Below, one piece after another: positions 55,201-62,298 of a DNA stretch of 64,000 nt. How positions within the stretch are numbered: the first letter of the stretch is position 1; every line of letters begins with the position of its first letter. Origin of the DNA: Psychrobacter sp. JB385 (GTDB lineage: Bacteria > Pseudomonadota > Gammaproteobacteria > Pseudomonadales > Moraxellaceae); assembly GCF_900163785.1 (NCBI RefSeq), contig NZ_FUKN01000013.1, positions 682,001 to 746,000 of the forward strand, read 5' to 3'. The translations under genes were made by a program, and so were the position numbers. The notes under the pieces were generated by a model. It was not told where the DNA came from, did no database searches, and worked only from the letters and a program-made list of their open reading frames with translations.

Positions 55201-58187
55201 TAGGACAAGCGGTTGAAATAGTTGGCGCTAACAACAATATCGGCACGCGAGTGAACAACGGTAAAGTAGAAGTGCAACTTAACAACAACCTTGACCTTGG
55301 CAACAACGGTAGTGTCAGCACAGGCAACCTTGCCAGTGGCACCAGCGTCAACCGCCTAGGCATCGTCACAGGGGGGCTTCTTACAGGTGGCGTCACCAGC
55401 GTCAGTGGTGCAGGGGTTAGCGTCACCGGCCTTAACCCCTTCAACCCAACCAGTGCCGCCTTAACCAATGATGGTCTCACCATCTTAAATGGACCAAGCG
55501 TGACCAAATCGGGTGGTGTCAACGCGGGCAATAAAAAAGTAGTCAACGTCGCCAATGGCGTACAAGCAAAAGATGCCGTCAACGTCAGTCAACTCACCAA
55601 TGCCTCGGCAGCAGCGCGTACCAAAGTACTGAGCGGCACCAATGTCGCCAGTGTTGACTTCTCAACCGACAGCGTTACAGGACAAGACGTCTACACTATC
55701 AATGCCGATGGCACCAGCGCCTCAGCTGGCTCATCAGCCGTCACCGTCACACAAGGTGCCAAAGATGGCGCAACCAACCTGACGGACTACGCAGTGGACT
55801 TAAGTGACGCCAGTAAAGCAAGCTTAGTCAAAGCGGACAGCGCCATGCAAAGTGTGGTCACCCAGATCGATGGGGCGGATGTCAAAACCCTAAACCGCAC
55901 CGACAATAGTGCCAACTTCCTCACAGGTGACAACATCGTCTTAACCGCTGAGGATGGTGGTATCAAAGTGGCCACGGCACCAGACGTGTCTTTCACCACC
56001 GTCACCGCAGGCGATACCTTGCTAAATACAGAAGGTGTCAGCTTCCTTGGTGGTAGCAGTGTCAGACTCAGCCAAAGCGGTCTGAGCAATGGCGGCAATC
56101 GCATCACCAATGTGGCTGATGGCGCAGATGATACCGATGGTGTCAATGTTAGACAGTTGAAGGCAACCAACAGTACCGTTGACTTGGGACTCGACTTTAC
56201 TGGAGACGATACTGCAGTAATCGTCAACCGTAAGTTAGGTCAAACGTTAACGATTCAAGGAGGTGCGACAACCTTAACAGATAACAACATCGGTGTCGTG
56301 GCTGATGAAGATGGCAGACTAAACGTAAAATTGGCTGAAGATGTGGTGCTTGGCAGAGCAGGTAGTGTCAGAATGGAAAACACCGTGCTCAACAACGCAG
56401 GTGTCACTATCACTGATGGACCCAATCAAACCGTGACGCTAAGCAATGAAGGTCTTGATAATGGCAATAATAGAATTATCAAGGTTGGTGAAGGTATTGC
56501 ACCAAGTGACGCTGTCAACTTCGCACAGCTCACAGTCACCAATAATGAAGTGGCTAAAGGCATCAAGATTGGTGATGGTAATAGTGACAATGATCAGCAA
56601 TTTGCATTAGGCGATACTATCAATGTGACAGGAGACAGCAATATCACTACGGTTGCTTCTGCGACTGGTGTCCAAGTGAAGCTTAACAATCAGTTGGATC
56701 TAGGACAAGAGGGTAGTATTCAAATAGGCAATAGCATCATGAACAATAATGGTTTCACCTTTGTTGATAATGGCTCAGGTAGAACGGTTGCACTAAGCAG
56801 CTTTGGTCTTGATAATGGCGGCAACACGATCCGCAATGTTGGCAAAGGTGTACTAAATACTGATGCTGTAAACGTCGAGCAATTAAAGGAGGTTGCTACT
56901 GTCTTGGATCAAGGTTGGGGTATCAGAGCTCAAGGCGATGTTGCGACTCAGGTAAAACAAGGCACTGCTGTTGATCTTAATAGTAGAGACGGTAACATCA
57001 AAGTGTCTAGAACTTTAGCCAGTAATGGCGCTGGGTCTAGTGCTGGCTCAGGTGTAGCCGCGGCGGCTGGTGCTAATGATATCAGCTTTGATTTGAACCC
57101 AGACATCAATGTGGTTAGTGTCACAGCTGGCGATACGACAATCAATAGCAATGGTCTCACGATTGCGGGTGGTCCAAGTATCACTAAAAGTGGTATTAAT
57201 GCCGCTGATAACAAAATCATCAATGTCAAAAACGGTGAAGTAACAGCAACGAGCCAAGACGCTATCAATGGTAGCCAGCTCTATGCTCAAGGCAGTGGTG
57301 TCAGCAGTATCATCGGTGGCAACACGGTTTATAACGCTGAAAACGGTACTTTTACCAATAGTGATATTGGTGGAACGGGTAAAGGCAGTATTGATGGTGC
57401 GATTGCTTCTATTAGACAAGGCACAGTTGAAATTAACGAAAATGTGCAAGCCAATACAACCAATATCGCCACTAATACGACCAATATCACCACGAACACA
57501 AACAATATCGCGACGAATACCAGAAACATCACAACCAACACCACTAACATCAAAGCCAATACAGATAGGCTTGATACAGGACTTAATTTTGGTGCAGATA
57601 GTGGCGCTAATATTAACAAACCTGTCGGTGATGGTAGTGTTCTGAAGTTCACTGGCGGTAATAACATCACGACCACAGCACAAGGTAGTGCTATCAAGTT
57701 TGATCTCAACAGTAACATCACCGTAGATAGTATCAAAACAGGCAATACCACGGTGAATAACAATGGGGTTACCATTGCTAATGGACCTAGTATGACGGCA
57801 AGCGGTATCGATGCTGCTAGCAACAAAATTACCAATGTTGCGGATGGTATGGCACCTAGAGACGCGGTTAACTTCGGTCAATTAGATGCGGTTAGTAGAC
57901 AACTTGGTGACAACATGAACCAGTTAGGATATAAGATCAACGAGGTCGAAGACGATGCCAACGCTGGTATCTCAGCAGCCATGGCAATGTCGGCGCTACC
58001 ACAAGCCTATCTCCCTGGTAAATCGATGATTGGAGGCGGTGTTGGTACTTATAATGGAGAAAGCGCTGTTGCTATCGGCTTCTCCAAACTGTCCAATGAT
58101 GGTCGTTGGGTCATGAAGATAAATGGTACCGCAGATACACAAGGTAATGCTGGTGCTTCGATTGGTGCAGGCTTCCATTTCGATTAA
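52239..58187 (+). CDS. Trimeric autotransporter adhesin (YadA-like)
   Basis: A 1982-residue surface adhesin. Residues 1-24 (MNRIYKVIWNEALNCFTAVG) form the extended signal peptide region of type V secretion proteins, with hydrophobic core near 57-72. After an HG-rich segment (85-125) come stalk/neck repeats (NIGVVSNGTNTLTIKLAKDL), a YadA-type head (AMGGNATAAGGQAIAIGSG and similar, about residues 250-420), many KGGET/VNVxQL neck units, a 7-residue NT-rich coiled stretch (about 1730-1778), and a final 12-residue-strand YadA anchor of about 95 residues from NEVEDDANAGISAAMAMSALPQ on, ending in HFD. It trimerises in the outer membrane and exports its own passenger. Two near-identical 344-residue blocks lie in the stalk. 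It is followed by an orphan TonB-like gene. Ligand unknown. Confidence 0.95.
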   Translation: MNRIYKVIWNEALNCFTAVGEYAKAHGKSSKSSVSSNATINTTSNLSSINTLRLSTIGLALLAAGFVVQTNAEVSYSNLINITGHQSQGNGHDTHGNGNGYGHETHGNGNGYGHNEDGNNGNNGFGLKFAGDTGGTIIRNQGDTLNIKGGETNASKLTSGNNIGVVSNGTNTLTIKLAKDLTGLNSASFNNGVVISATGINAGNKVISGVANGVAGNDAVNVNQLATSIATNKTKYYSVNSTATGNSNNDGATGPNAMAMGGNATAAGGQAIAIGSGQSGQNTTASGQQSIAIGANVVSKGHSSIALGGDDLDDASKTNIGSNSASATLNGGTVNTAFNSYAGKNLVEPNRYDVNTESGGAASIAMGVKALSKGDLSTAVGVHASSEGTASSAFGMAASATKQGSLALGAGAKSDVQDGVALGSRSVANVAGGATGFVPAGTLTIDENAIIATRSVALGAVSVGTGAQGGNRQIVNVAAGTNDSDAINVAQLVGLQNGINGTLNQGIDFGGDSGTNVNRKLGEKLLVKGGETDATKLSSGNNIGVVADGNDTLTVKLAKDLTGLDSVTAGNSLLNTNGLSITGGPTFTATDINANNQQIQGVASGGTTVSNAANIGDVNTAITGVTTLGFGLKAADGNTVQKPLGQAVEIVGANNNIGTRVNNGKVEVQLNNNLDLGNNGSVSTGNLASGTSVNRLGIVTGGLLTGGVTSVSGAGVSVTGLNPFNPTSAALTNDGLTILNGPSVTKSGGVNAGNKKVVNVANGVQAKDAVNVSQLTNASAAARTKVLSGTNVASVDFSTDSVTGQDVYTINADGTSASAGSSAVTVTQGAKDGATNLTDYAVDLSDASKASLVKADSAMQSVVTQIDGADVKTLNRTDNSANFLTGDNIVLTAEDGGIKVATAPDVSFTSVTAGNSLLNTNGLSITGGPTFTATDINANNQQIQGVASGGTTVSNAANIGDVNTAITGVTNLGFGLKAADGNTVQKPLGQAVEIVGANNNIGTRVNNGKVEVQLNNNLDLGNNGSVSTGNLASGTSVNRLGIVTGGLLTGGVTSVSGAGVSVTGLNPFNPTSAALTNDGLTILNGPSVTKSGGVNAGNKKVVNVANGVQAKDAVNVSQLTNASAAARTKVLSGTNVASVDFSTDSVTGQDVYTINADGTSASAGSSAVTVTQGAKDGATNLTDYAVDLSDASKASLVKADSAMQSVVTQIDGADVKTLNRTDNSANFLTGDNIVLTAEDGGIKVATAPDVSFTTVTAGDTLLNTEGVSFLGGSSVRLSQSGLSNGGNRITNVADGADDTDGVNVRQLKATNSTVDLGLDFTGDDTAVIVNRKLGQTLTIQGGATTLTDNNIGVVADEDGRLNVKLAEDVVLGRAGSVRMENTVLNNAGVTITDGPNQTVTLSNEGLDNGNNRIIKVGEGIAPSDAVNFAQLTVTNNEVAKGIKIGDGNSDNDQQFALGDTINVTGDSNITTVASATGVQVKLNNQLDLGQEGSIQIGNSIMNNNGFTFVDNGSGRTVALSSFGLDNGGNTIRNVGKGVLNTDAVNVEQLKEVATVLDQGWGIRAQGDVATQVKQGTAVDLNSRDGNIKVSRTLASNGAGSSAGSGVAAAAGANDISFDLNPDINVVSVTAGDTTINSNGLTIAGGPSITKSGINAADNKIINVKNGEVTATSQDAINGSQLYAQGSGVSSIIGGNTVYNAENGTFTNSDIGGTGKGSIDGAIASIRQGTVEINENVQANTTNIATNTTNITTNTNNIATNTRNITTNTTNIKANTDRLDTGLNFGADSGANINKPVGDGSVLKFTGGNNITTTAQGSAIKFDLNSNITVDSIKTGNTTVNNNGVTIANGPSMTASGIDAASNKITNVADGMAPRDAVNFGQLDAVSRQLGDNMNQLGYKINEVEDDANAGISAAMAMSALPQAYLPGKSMIGGGVGTYNGESAVAIGFSKLSNDGRWVMKINGTADTQGNAGASIGAGFHFD
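52509..52574 (+). repeat. Tandem 33-bp repeat encoding GH(D/E)THGNGNGY
   Basis: Two adjacent 11-codon units in the adhesin (52509-52541 and 52542-52574) encode GHDTHGNGNGY and GHETHGNGNGY. A degenerate third unit follows. It lies just after the signal peptide, so it is at the tip of the mature protein. His-rich Gly-rich peptides of this type can bind metal ions; that function is inference. Confidence 0.85.
53937..54968 (+). repeat. 1032-bp internal direct repeat, copy 1
   Basis: This block is directly followed by a nearly identical copy with an offset of exactly 1032 bp (344 codons, so in frame). By eye I count about nine base differences between copies (for example CTT/CTC near the start, ACT/AAT near 54118, and TCACG/TCACA near 54720). 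It contains neck and stalk units of the adhesin. A shorter copy of the first bases recurs at 56001. Confidence 0.92.
54969..56000 (+). repeat. 1032-bp internal direct repeat, copy 2
   Basis: Second copy of the block before it. In the protein it differs visibly only at VTTLGFG versus VTNLGFG and at the last residues (SFTS versus SFTT). The long stretches of perfect identity would allow recombination that removes or adds a 344-residue unit without frame loss. Confidence 0.92.
57427..57570 (+). repeat. Short coding tandem repeat, NT(T/N)NI(A/T)T heptads
   Basis: Seven-residue units (for example TTNIATN, TTNITTN, NNIATNT) are repeated about six times before the final stalk. The Ile every seventh residue fits a trimeric coiled coil rich in Asn/Thr. 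Degenerate 21-bp DNA repeats underlie it. Confidence 0.8.
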
Positions 58188-58227
58188 CGAAAAAAGCCAG
58201 ACCAAGTATGACGCTAACTAACAAAAC

Positions 58228-58261
58228 AAAAAAGCAAGACACGGGCTGTCTTGCTTTTTTA
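58228..58261 (+). terminator. Terminator after the adhesin gene
   Basis: AAGCAAGACA pairs with TGTCTTGCTT, flanked by A- and T-runs, about 40 bp after the stop. Confidence 0.88.
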
Positions 58262-58392
58262 TGGGTGACACTATCATCTGAATAGAGTGGGTATAGATAA
58301 AATAAGAAGATTAATCACTCAAGTTTTATCTACCAAATGACTAAATAAAATCGTATAAAAGTTTGTTTTTTAAGCGTATTCTAATAGTTATT

Positions 58393-59448
58393 ATGATACC
58401 AGCTTTCTTTACTCGTCCTGCCACTACTTGGGTCACCATTCTTGTTATCGCACTGCATGGTGTCATCGCGTGGGCAATGGTATCTGTCGATAGTCCGCCG
58501 CCTATTGTCATCAAAAACAGCCCCAAGGTTATTCATTTAGAATTGATAACATTGGCCTCCGCCGCTGATAAGACACCATCATTGACTAAACCATCGCCGA
58601 CTAAGCCTGCGCCTACGACTCAGCCTACAGCAAAACATCCTGCACAGCCCAATATCCAGCCCATTATTGCCATAGAAAGGACTGAAACGGCCAAACCGCT
58701 GCCAGCGCCAAAAACAGAGCCACCCGAATCGCTTCAAACTCATACAAATCAGCAAACAACGCAGATAAAAAATCAGACGTCGGGCAAAGCAATCATTGAA
58801 CAAGACACTGATGTTGAGAACGAGCCTAAAAACCTGCCATCAGAGCAGAAATTGACGATAGTAGAATCCAGAAAAATAGTGAGCAGGTCTGACGAAGAAG
58901 AAACCGAGGATGACCTATCTGCCATGATTCGCGCCGTGACAGCCCAGTTCAATCGTGAGCAAACCATTCAGCAGCGAGCCGCCAAAAATCAAGCCAACAG
59001 ACAGCTTATGGAGCAAGAGCAATGGCGCATACAAGCTGCCAATGAAGCAGTTATTAAGATGCTCGCATTAGCCGCTGCTCAAGCCGAAGACCAAAACAAT
59101 GATGAAACCGATTCAGAAGATAGCGTTGATAAACAGGATGAGGAAACCACGTTTTTGGCAAATGATGGGAGCTGGATGGAGAAGCAAGAACCCATAACCA
59201 GTGTACCAGCGCTTGTATGGCGCAACATTAATACAAGTTTGGGTGATGTGTTTATCGTCCTATTAAAGTTGCATGTCGATAAAGAAGGCCATATTACCAA
59301 GGTGCAAGTACTTGAATCATCAACCAGTCCAATCATCGATGCCATCGCCACCACACAGGTAAGAGCAGGGCAACTTAACCCGCTTATACATAATGGTATG
59401 GTAGTAGATGGCATTGTACCGATGTCACTGGTTTATGAAAGACCTTAG
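58393..59448 (+). CDS. Orphan TonB-like energy-transducing protein
   Basis: A 351-residue protein. A single N-terminal transmembrane helix (about residues 11-30, WVTILVIALHGVIAWAM) is followed by a Pro/Thr/Lys-rich linker (TKPSPTKPAPTTQPTAKHPA), then an acidic and Gln/Ala-rich coiled stretch. The last 80 residues resemble a TonB C-terminal domain (VFIVLLKLHVDKEGHITKVQ and SSTSPIIDAIATTQVRAGQ). TonB normally passes proton-motive energy to outer-membrane receptors with ExbB/ExbD, but no exbBD is nearby. The start at 58393 (ATG) is preferred to a TTG ten codons earlier; neither has a clear Shine-Dalgarno. It may serve the upstream adhesin or another receptor; this is unknown. Confidence 0.75.
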   Translation: MIPAFFTRPATTWVTILVIALHGVIAWAMVSVDSPPPIVIKNSPKVIHLELITLASAADKTPSLTKPSPTKPAPTTQPTAKHPAQPNIQPIIAIERTETAKPLPAPKTEPPESLQTHTNQQTTQIKNQTSGKAIIEQDTDVENEPKNLPSEQKLTIVESRKIVSRSDEEETEDDLSAMIRAVTAQFNREQTIQQRAAKNQANRQLMEQEQWRIQAANEAVIKMLALAAAQAEDQNNDETDSEDSVDKQDEETTFLANDGSWMEKQEPITSVPALVWRNINTSLGDVFIVLLKLHVDKEGHITKVQVLESSTSPIIDAIATTQVRAGQLNPLIHNGMVVDGIVPMSLVYERP

Positions 59449-59470
59449 CTTCAAATATCTTTAACACCAT

Positions 59471-59502
59471 AAAAGGTGGTTAAAAGCTAGCCCCACCTTT
59501 TT
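59471..59502. terminator. Bidirectional terminator between TonB-like and HupE/UreJ-like genes
   Basis: AAAAGGTGG (59471-59479) pairs with CCACCTTTT (59493-59501), leading to T-run on each strand. Confidence 0.8.
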
Positions 59503-59521
59503 ATAGCGCATTTCATTGACT

Positions 59522-60667
59522 TTAAAAAGCACGCTCAAAAAACCACCATAGTGCCACCAAAATACTGATCAGTGAGCCTACGTAAAATATAACGTACTTA
59601 TAAAATTGTGTGTGGCGCAATAACAGGGCTAGAGGAAACACTAAAATAATAAAGAACAGTTGTCCCAACTCAATGCCGACATTGAAGCTCAATAATGCCA
59701 ATACACGCTCGCTGGTCGCAAGTGGCAAATCGACCAATACATTGGCAAAACCAAAACCATGAATCAGTCCAAAAAAGAAGGCCAAGTAGATGGCGCGTAC
59801 CCGTAGCATTGGTATCACGTTATTCAAGGCGGCAAAGGCAATAGATAGCGCAATCACAGACTCAATCAACCAAGCAGGGATGCTGACAATTTGTAGTGCG
59901 GCCAAACTTAATGTAATGGAATGCGCAAGGGTAAAGGAAGTCGCAATCCAAAAAACCTCAAGTAAAGCTGCTTTTGGGTTGGAGACAGCAACCAATTGTT
60001 TTTGTTTGCGCATATAAACTGCAGGAATGAGCAAAACAAATAAGAACAGCAAATGATCCCAGCCAATCAGTAAATGATGTATGCCGCTTTTGAGAAAGTT
60101 TGTTGCTATAGATAGCAAGCCTGCATTTGCTTCTGAACCCAAAGGACTTTGACCAACGGCAAGTACTTGTAGCGCTGCACCTGCATCCGCTTGCGTCATA
60201 ATCAAGCGATGATTGGCATCAACACCTGCCAAAATTTGATAATCGAGGTTATCAATTGGCTGTTCACAATTGAGCTTAAAATTGGTGTACAAGTAATTAA
60301 AGCCGCTACGTGTATTGATGGCGAGCGGTTCAAAACTGGCTACTTGACAGGTTTTTGCTGCATTGTCCAATTTTACCTTGGTCGTTATCAACTGCTCTAT
60401 GAGTGGCGCTTGTGACTTTACTTCCGCCCAGCTGACTTGTTGATCTCGGTTTGGATCGATATCTATTAGCAATGCTAAGTCGCGAAGTGACAACTCATAT
60501 TCAGCATTATATATAATGCCTGTTGTCTCTTCAGAGTTGGCCTTACTGAGATTCAGGTAGGCGGTACTGGCCTCATGGGCTTGTGCTAAGGTGCCAGTCA
60601 GTAGTAAGACTAGCAGCATCAAGTAACGGTAGGCATGACGACAAATAAATCCACTAAGCGCACTCAT
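59522..60667 (-). CDS. HupE/UreJ-family membrane protein with extra periplasmic domain
   Basis: A 381-residue protein. A signal-like hydrophobic start ends TLAQA|HEAST. Residues about 31-180 form an exported domain with a loop DPNRDQQVSWAE (71-82) that fits the EF-hand D-x-N-x-D pattern with Glu at position 12. The rest has six or seven membrane segments, opening with IHHLLIGWDHLLFLFVLLIP near 196-215. HHLLxGxDHLLF is characteristic of the HupE/UreJ_2 group, relatives of nickel/cobalt permeases. Its ATG overlaps the stop of the TPR gene by 4 bp. Function and metal are not known. Confidence 0.82.
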   Translation of the reverse strand: MSALSGFICRHAYRYLMLLVLLLTGTLAQAHEASTAYLNLSKANSEETTGIIYNAEYELSLRDLALLIDIDPNRDQQVSWAEVKSQAPLIEQLITTKVKLDNAAKTCQVASFEPLAINTRSGFNYLYTNFKLNCEQPIDNLDYQILAGVDANHRLIMTQADAGAALQVLAVGQSPLGSEANAGLLSIATNFLKSGIHHLLIGWDHLLFLFVLLIPAVYMRKQKQLVAVSNPKAALLEVFWIATSFTLAHSITLSLAALQIVSIPAWLIESVIALSIAFAALNNVIPMLRVRAIYLAFFFGLIHGFGFANVLVDLPLATSERVLALLSFNVGIELGQLFFIILVFPLALLLRHTQFYKYVIFYVGSLISILVALWWFFERAF

Positions 60668-61920
60668 AAAGCCTCCTCCTTGTTTTGAGTTTGCTCACCT
60701 GACGTGTCGGTCGGACTGTTGGCGGTTCGCGCCATTTGCGAGGCGTTTTGATCATGGATGGCTTGGCAATGCAAACAATCGCTAATTTTACCTAAGCGCA
60801 GATCACGCTCTAGTGCTGGATACTCGAACTGAGTATCTGCTATAAACTGCCGTACAATCTCGATGTCTTTTTTGCTATTGGCTTTGAGCGCTGCTGTCGC
60901 ATAGAGTACGATATCAGCAGTTTCGCGCTGCTGTTGCCAGTTCTCTTGAGCCAGTTTTAGGGCGTCTTCAATCTGATTGGCAAGCAAGGCATAACTGGCT
61001 TGTTCGCGCATGTGAGCGTTTTCTTGACGTATTTGCCACACCTCAATGCGCTCTTTCATCAAAGCTAAGTTTTGCTTGGCTTTTGGATCGCCAAGCTTCA
61101 TTTGAGCCTCAATGAGACGTAGTAGTAGGGCGTCTTTATCCGTATGGTCTTGCAGCAACTCACGAACTTGTTCGTATTGACCAATACTCAATAACCAATC
61201 AGCGCGCGCCATCAGCGCAGGTACTGTTTGATCATCCATCGCTTCAAATACTTGCTTAGAAAGGGTGGCGTCTTGGCTACGTAAGGCCGCATCCGCCTGA
61301 ATCAGATAAATCCAGCGTGCCGTTGATGGATCCAGTCCGGGCGCAACGGCGGCCAATCCGCTGAGAGTCTGTTTGACAGGTGTGAGCTGTCCGGTCATGC
61401 TCTGTATTTGAGCGCTACAGGCCAATTGATAAACACGTAAGGCAGGATCGTCAAGCTTTTCGCAGTAGCTCAGCGCTTCTGTAAACTGACCTTGAGCAAC
61501 CAGTAGTGAAGAGAGTGTTAGTATGGCATCTGGATGCGCTGGGTCTTGGCTGAGTATCTGTTGTAGTAGCGCTTTGGCTTCAGTAAATTTGTGATCAGAT
61601 TGCAGCGCTCGGGCTTTTAGCATCAGGGTTTCTGTGCTTTGATTGGTTGTCTGATCTAGCTGCGCGCGCGCTTGTCCTAATGCACGTGGATCGCCTTGTA
61701 AGTAGGCACGCTCTAATAGTTGACCAGTGTCTTCTAAGTTGCTTGCATCCGTTTTAGACACAAAATCAGCGGCACTTAAATAGCGTGGTGGTGGTGAGTC
61801 ATCAGGTAAGGTTTCGAGAATTTGTTGGTCGTTTGTAGGGACAAAAGAGGCGGCATGAACAAGCTGGCTACTGATAATGACGAATAATAACAGTTCGATA
61901 GGAAACTTAATCCAACGCAT
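60664..61920 (-). CDS. Exported TPR-repeat protein with C-terminal CxxC
   Basis: A 418-residue protein with a signal peptide ending LVHAAS. Residues about 85-370 form tetratricopeptide-like helix pairs (FTEAKALLQQILSQDPAHPD, FTEALSYCEKLDDPALRVYQ and others). Near the end is KISDCLHCQAIHDQ (Cys382, Cys385, His nearby), a CxxC-type site that could bind a metal or form a disulfide. The gene overlaps the HupE/UreJ-like gene (ATGA) and follows the small lipoprotein gene by 75 bp in reading order. TPRs usually bind partner proteins, here probably those of the same operon. Confidence 0.8.
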   Translation of the reverse strand: MRWIKFPIELLLFVIISSQLVHAASFVPTNDQQILETLPDDSPPPRYLSAADFVSKTDASNLEDTGQLLERAYLQGDPRALGQARAQLDQTTNQSTETLMLKARALQSDHKFTEAKALLQQILSQDPAHPDAILTLSSLLVAQGQFTEALSYCEKLDDPALRVYQLACSAQIQSMTGQLTPVKQTLSGLAAVAPGLDPSTARWIYLIQADAALRSQDATLSKQVFEAMDDQTVPALMARADWLLSIGQYEQVRELLQDHTDKDALLLRLIEAQMKLGDPKAKQNLALMKERIEVWQIRQENAHMREQASYALLANQIEDALKLAQENWQQQRETADIVLYATAALKANSKKDIEIVRQFIADTQFEYPALERDLRLGKISDCLHCQAIHDQNASQMARTANSPTDTSGEQTQNKEEAL

Positions 61921-61995
61921 AAATTATCTCACTCAGAATATAAAGAAGCACCCAATCAGTAGGCTGACTAGGTGCTGGATTTATCTCACGTGATA

Positions 61996-62271
61996 TTACA
62001 GTGAGGCATTGGCATTTGCGACCACAACAGGTTCTGCCAGATTTGCTTCAGGCAGTATGATTCGGTCAATGTCTTGAGGCTCATCACTGTCGACATTATT
62101 ACTGGCGTCAATCACATCGGACGTTCTCTCAACTGCCACTTTGGCTTTTGCTTGGTCTAACGCAACATCGTCCTTCACTGGCTTCGATGAGCTGTTATTA
62201 TCGTTATCACTGAAACAACCAGAAAGCGCTGCTGATCCAGTGATCAATACGGCTAATATTATATAGCGCAT
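61996..62271 (-). CDS. Small lipoprotein in the DUF4331 cluster
   Basis: A 91-residue protein. MRYIILAVLITGSAALSGC is a lipoprotein signal with LSGC lipobox (Cys19). The mature part is short, acidic and low-complexity (DNDNNSSSKPVKDDVALDQ then VDSDEPQDIDRIILPEANL). I do not recognise a family. AAGGAGAAAT lies before the ATG. It sits 27 bp after the DUF4331 gene and is probably in the same transcript. Confidence 0.75.
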   Translation of the reverse strand: MRYIILAVLITGSAALSGCFSDNDNNSSSKPVKDDVALDQAKAKVAVERTSDVIDASNNVDSDEPQDIDRIILPEANLAEPVVVANANASL

Positions 62272-62298
62272 AGTATTTCTCCTTGGGTTAGAGTCAGC

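Noticed and set aside
54035..55582. Two 171-codon antisense frames inside the adhesin gene (54035-54550 and 55067-55582)
   Set aside because: They are the reverse reading of the repeated adhesin block, appear twice because the DNA is duplicated, and have the low-complexity Leu/Pro/Thr make-up of shadow frames.
57048..57881. 277-codon antisense frame in the adhesin stalk
   Set aside because: Ile/Asp/Cys-rich shadow of a repetitive coding region, with no ribosome site or domain pattern.
52239..58187. Repeats that might be mistaken for a CRISPR or satellite array
   Set aside because: The repeats are in frame within one long coding sequence, with no uniform short repeat-spacer pattern.
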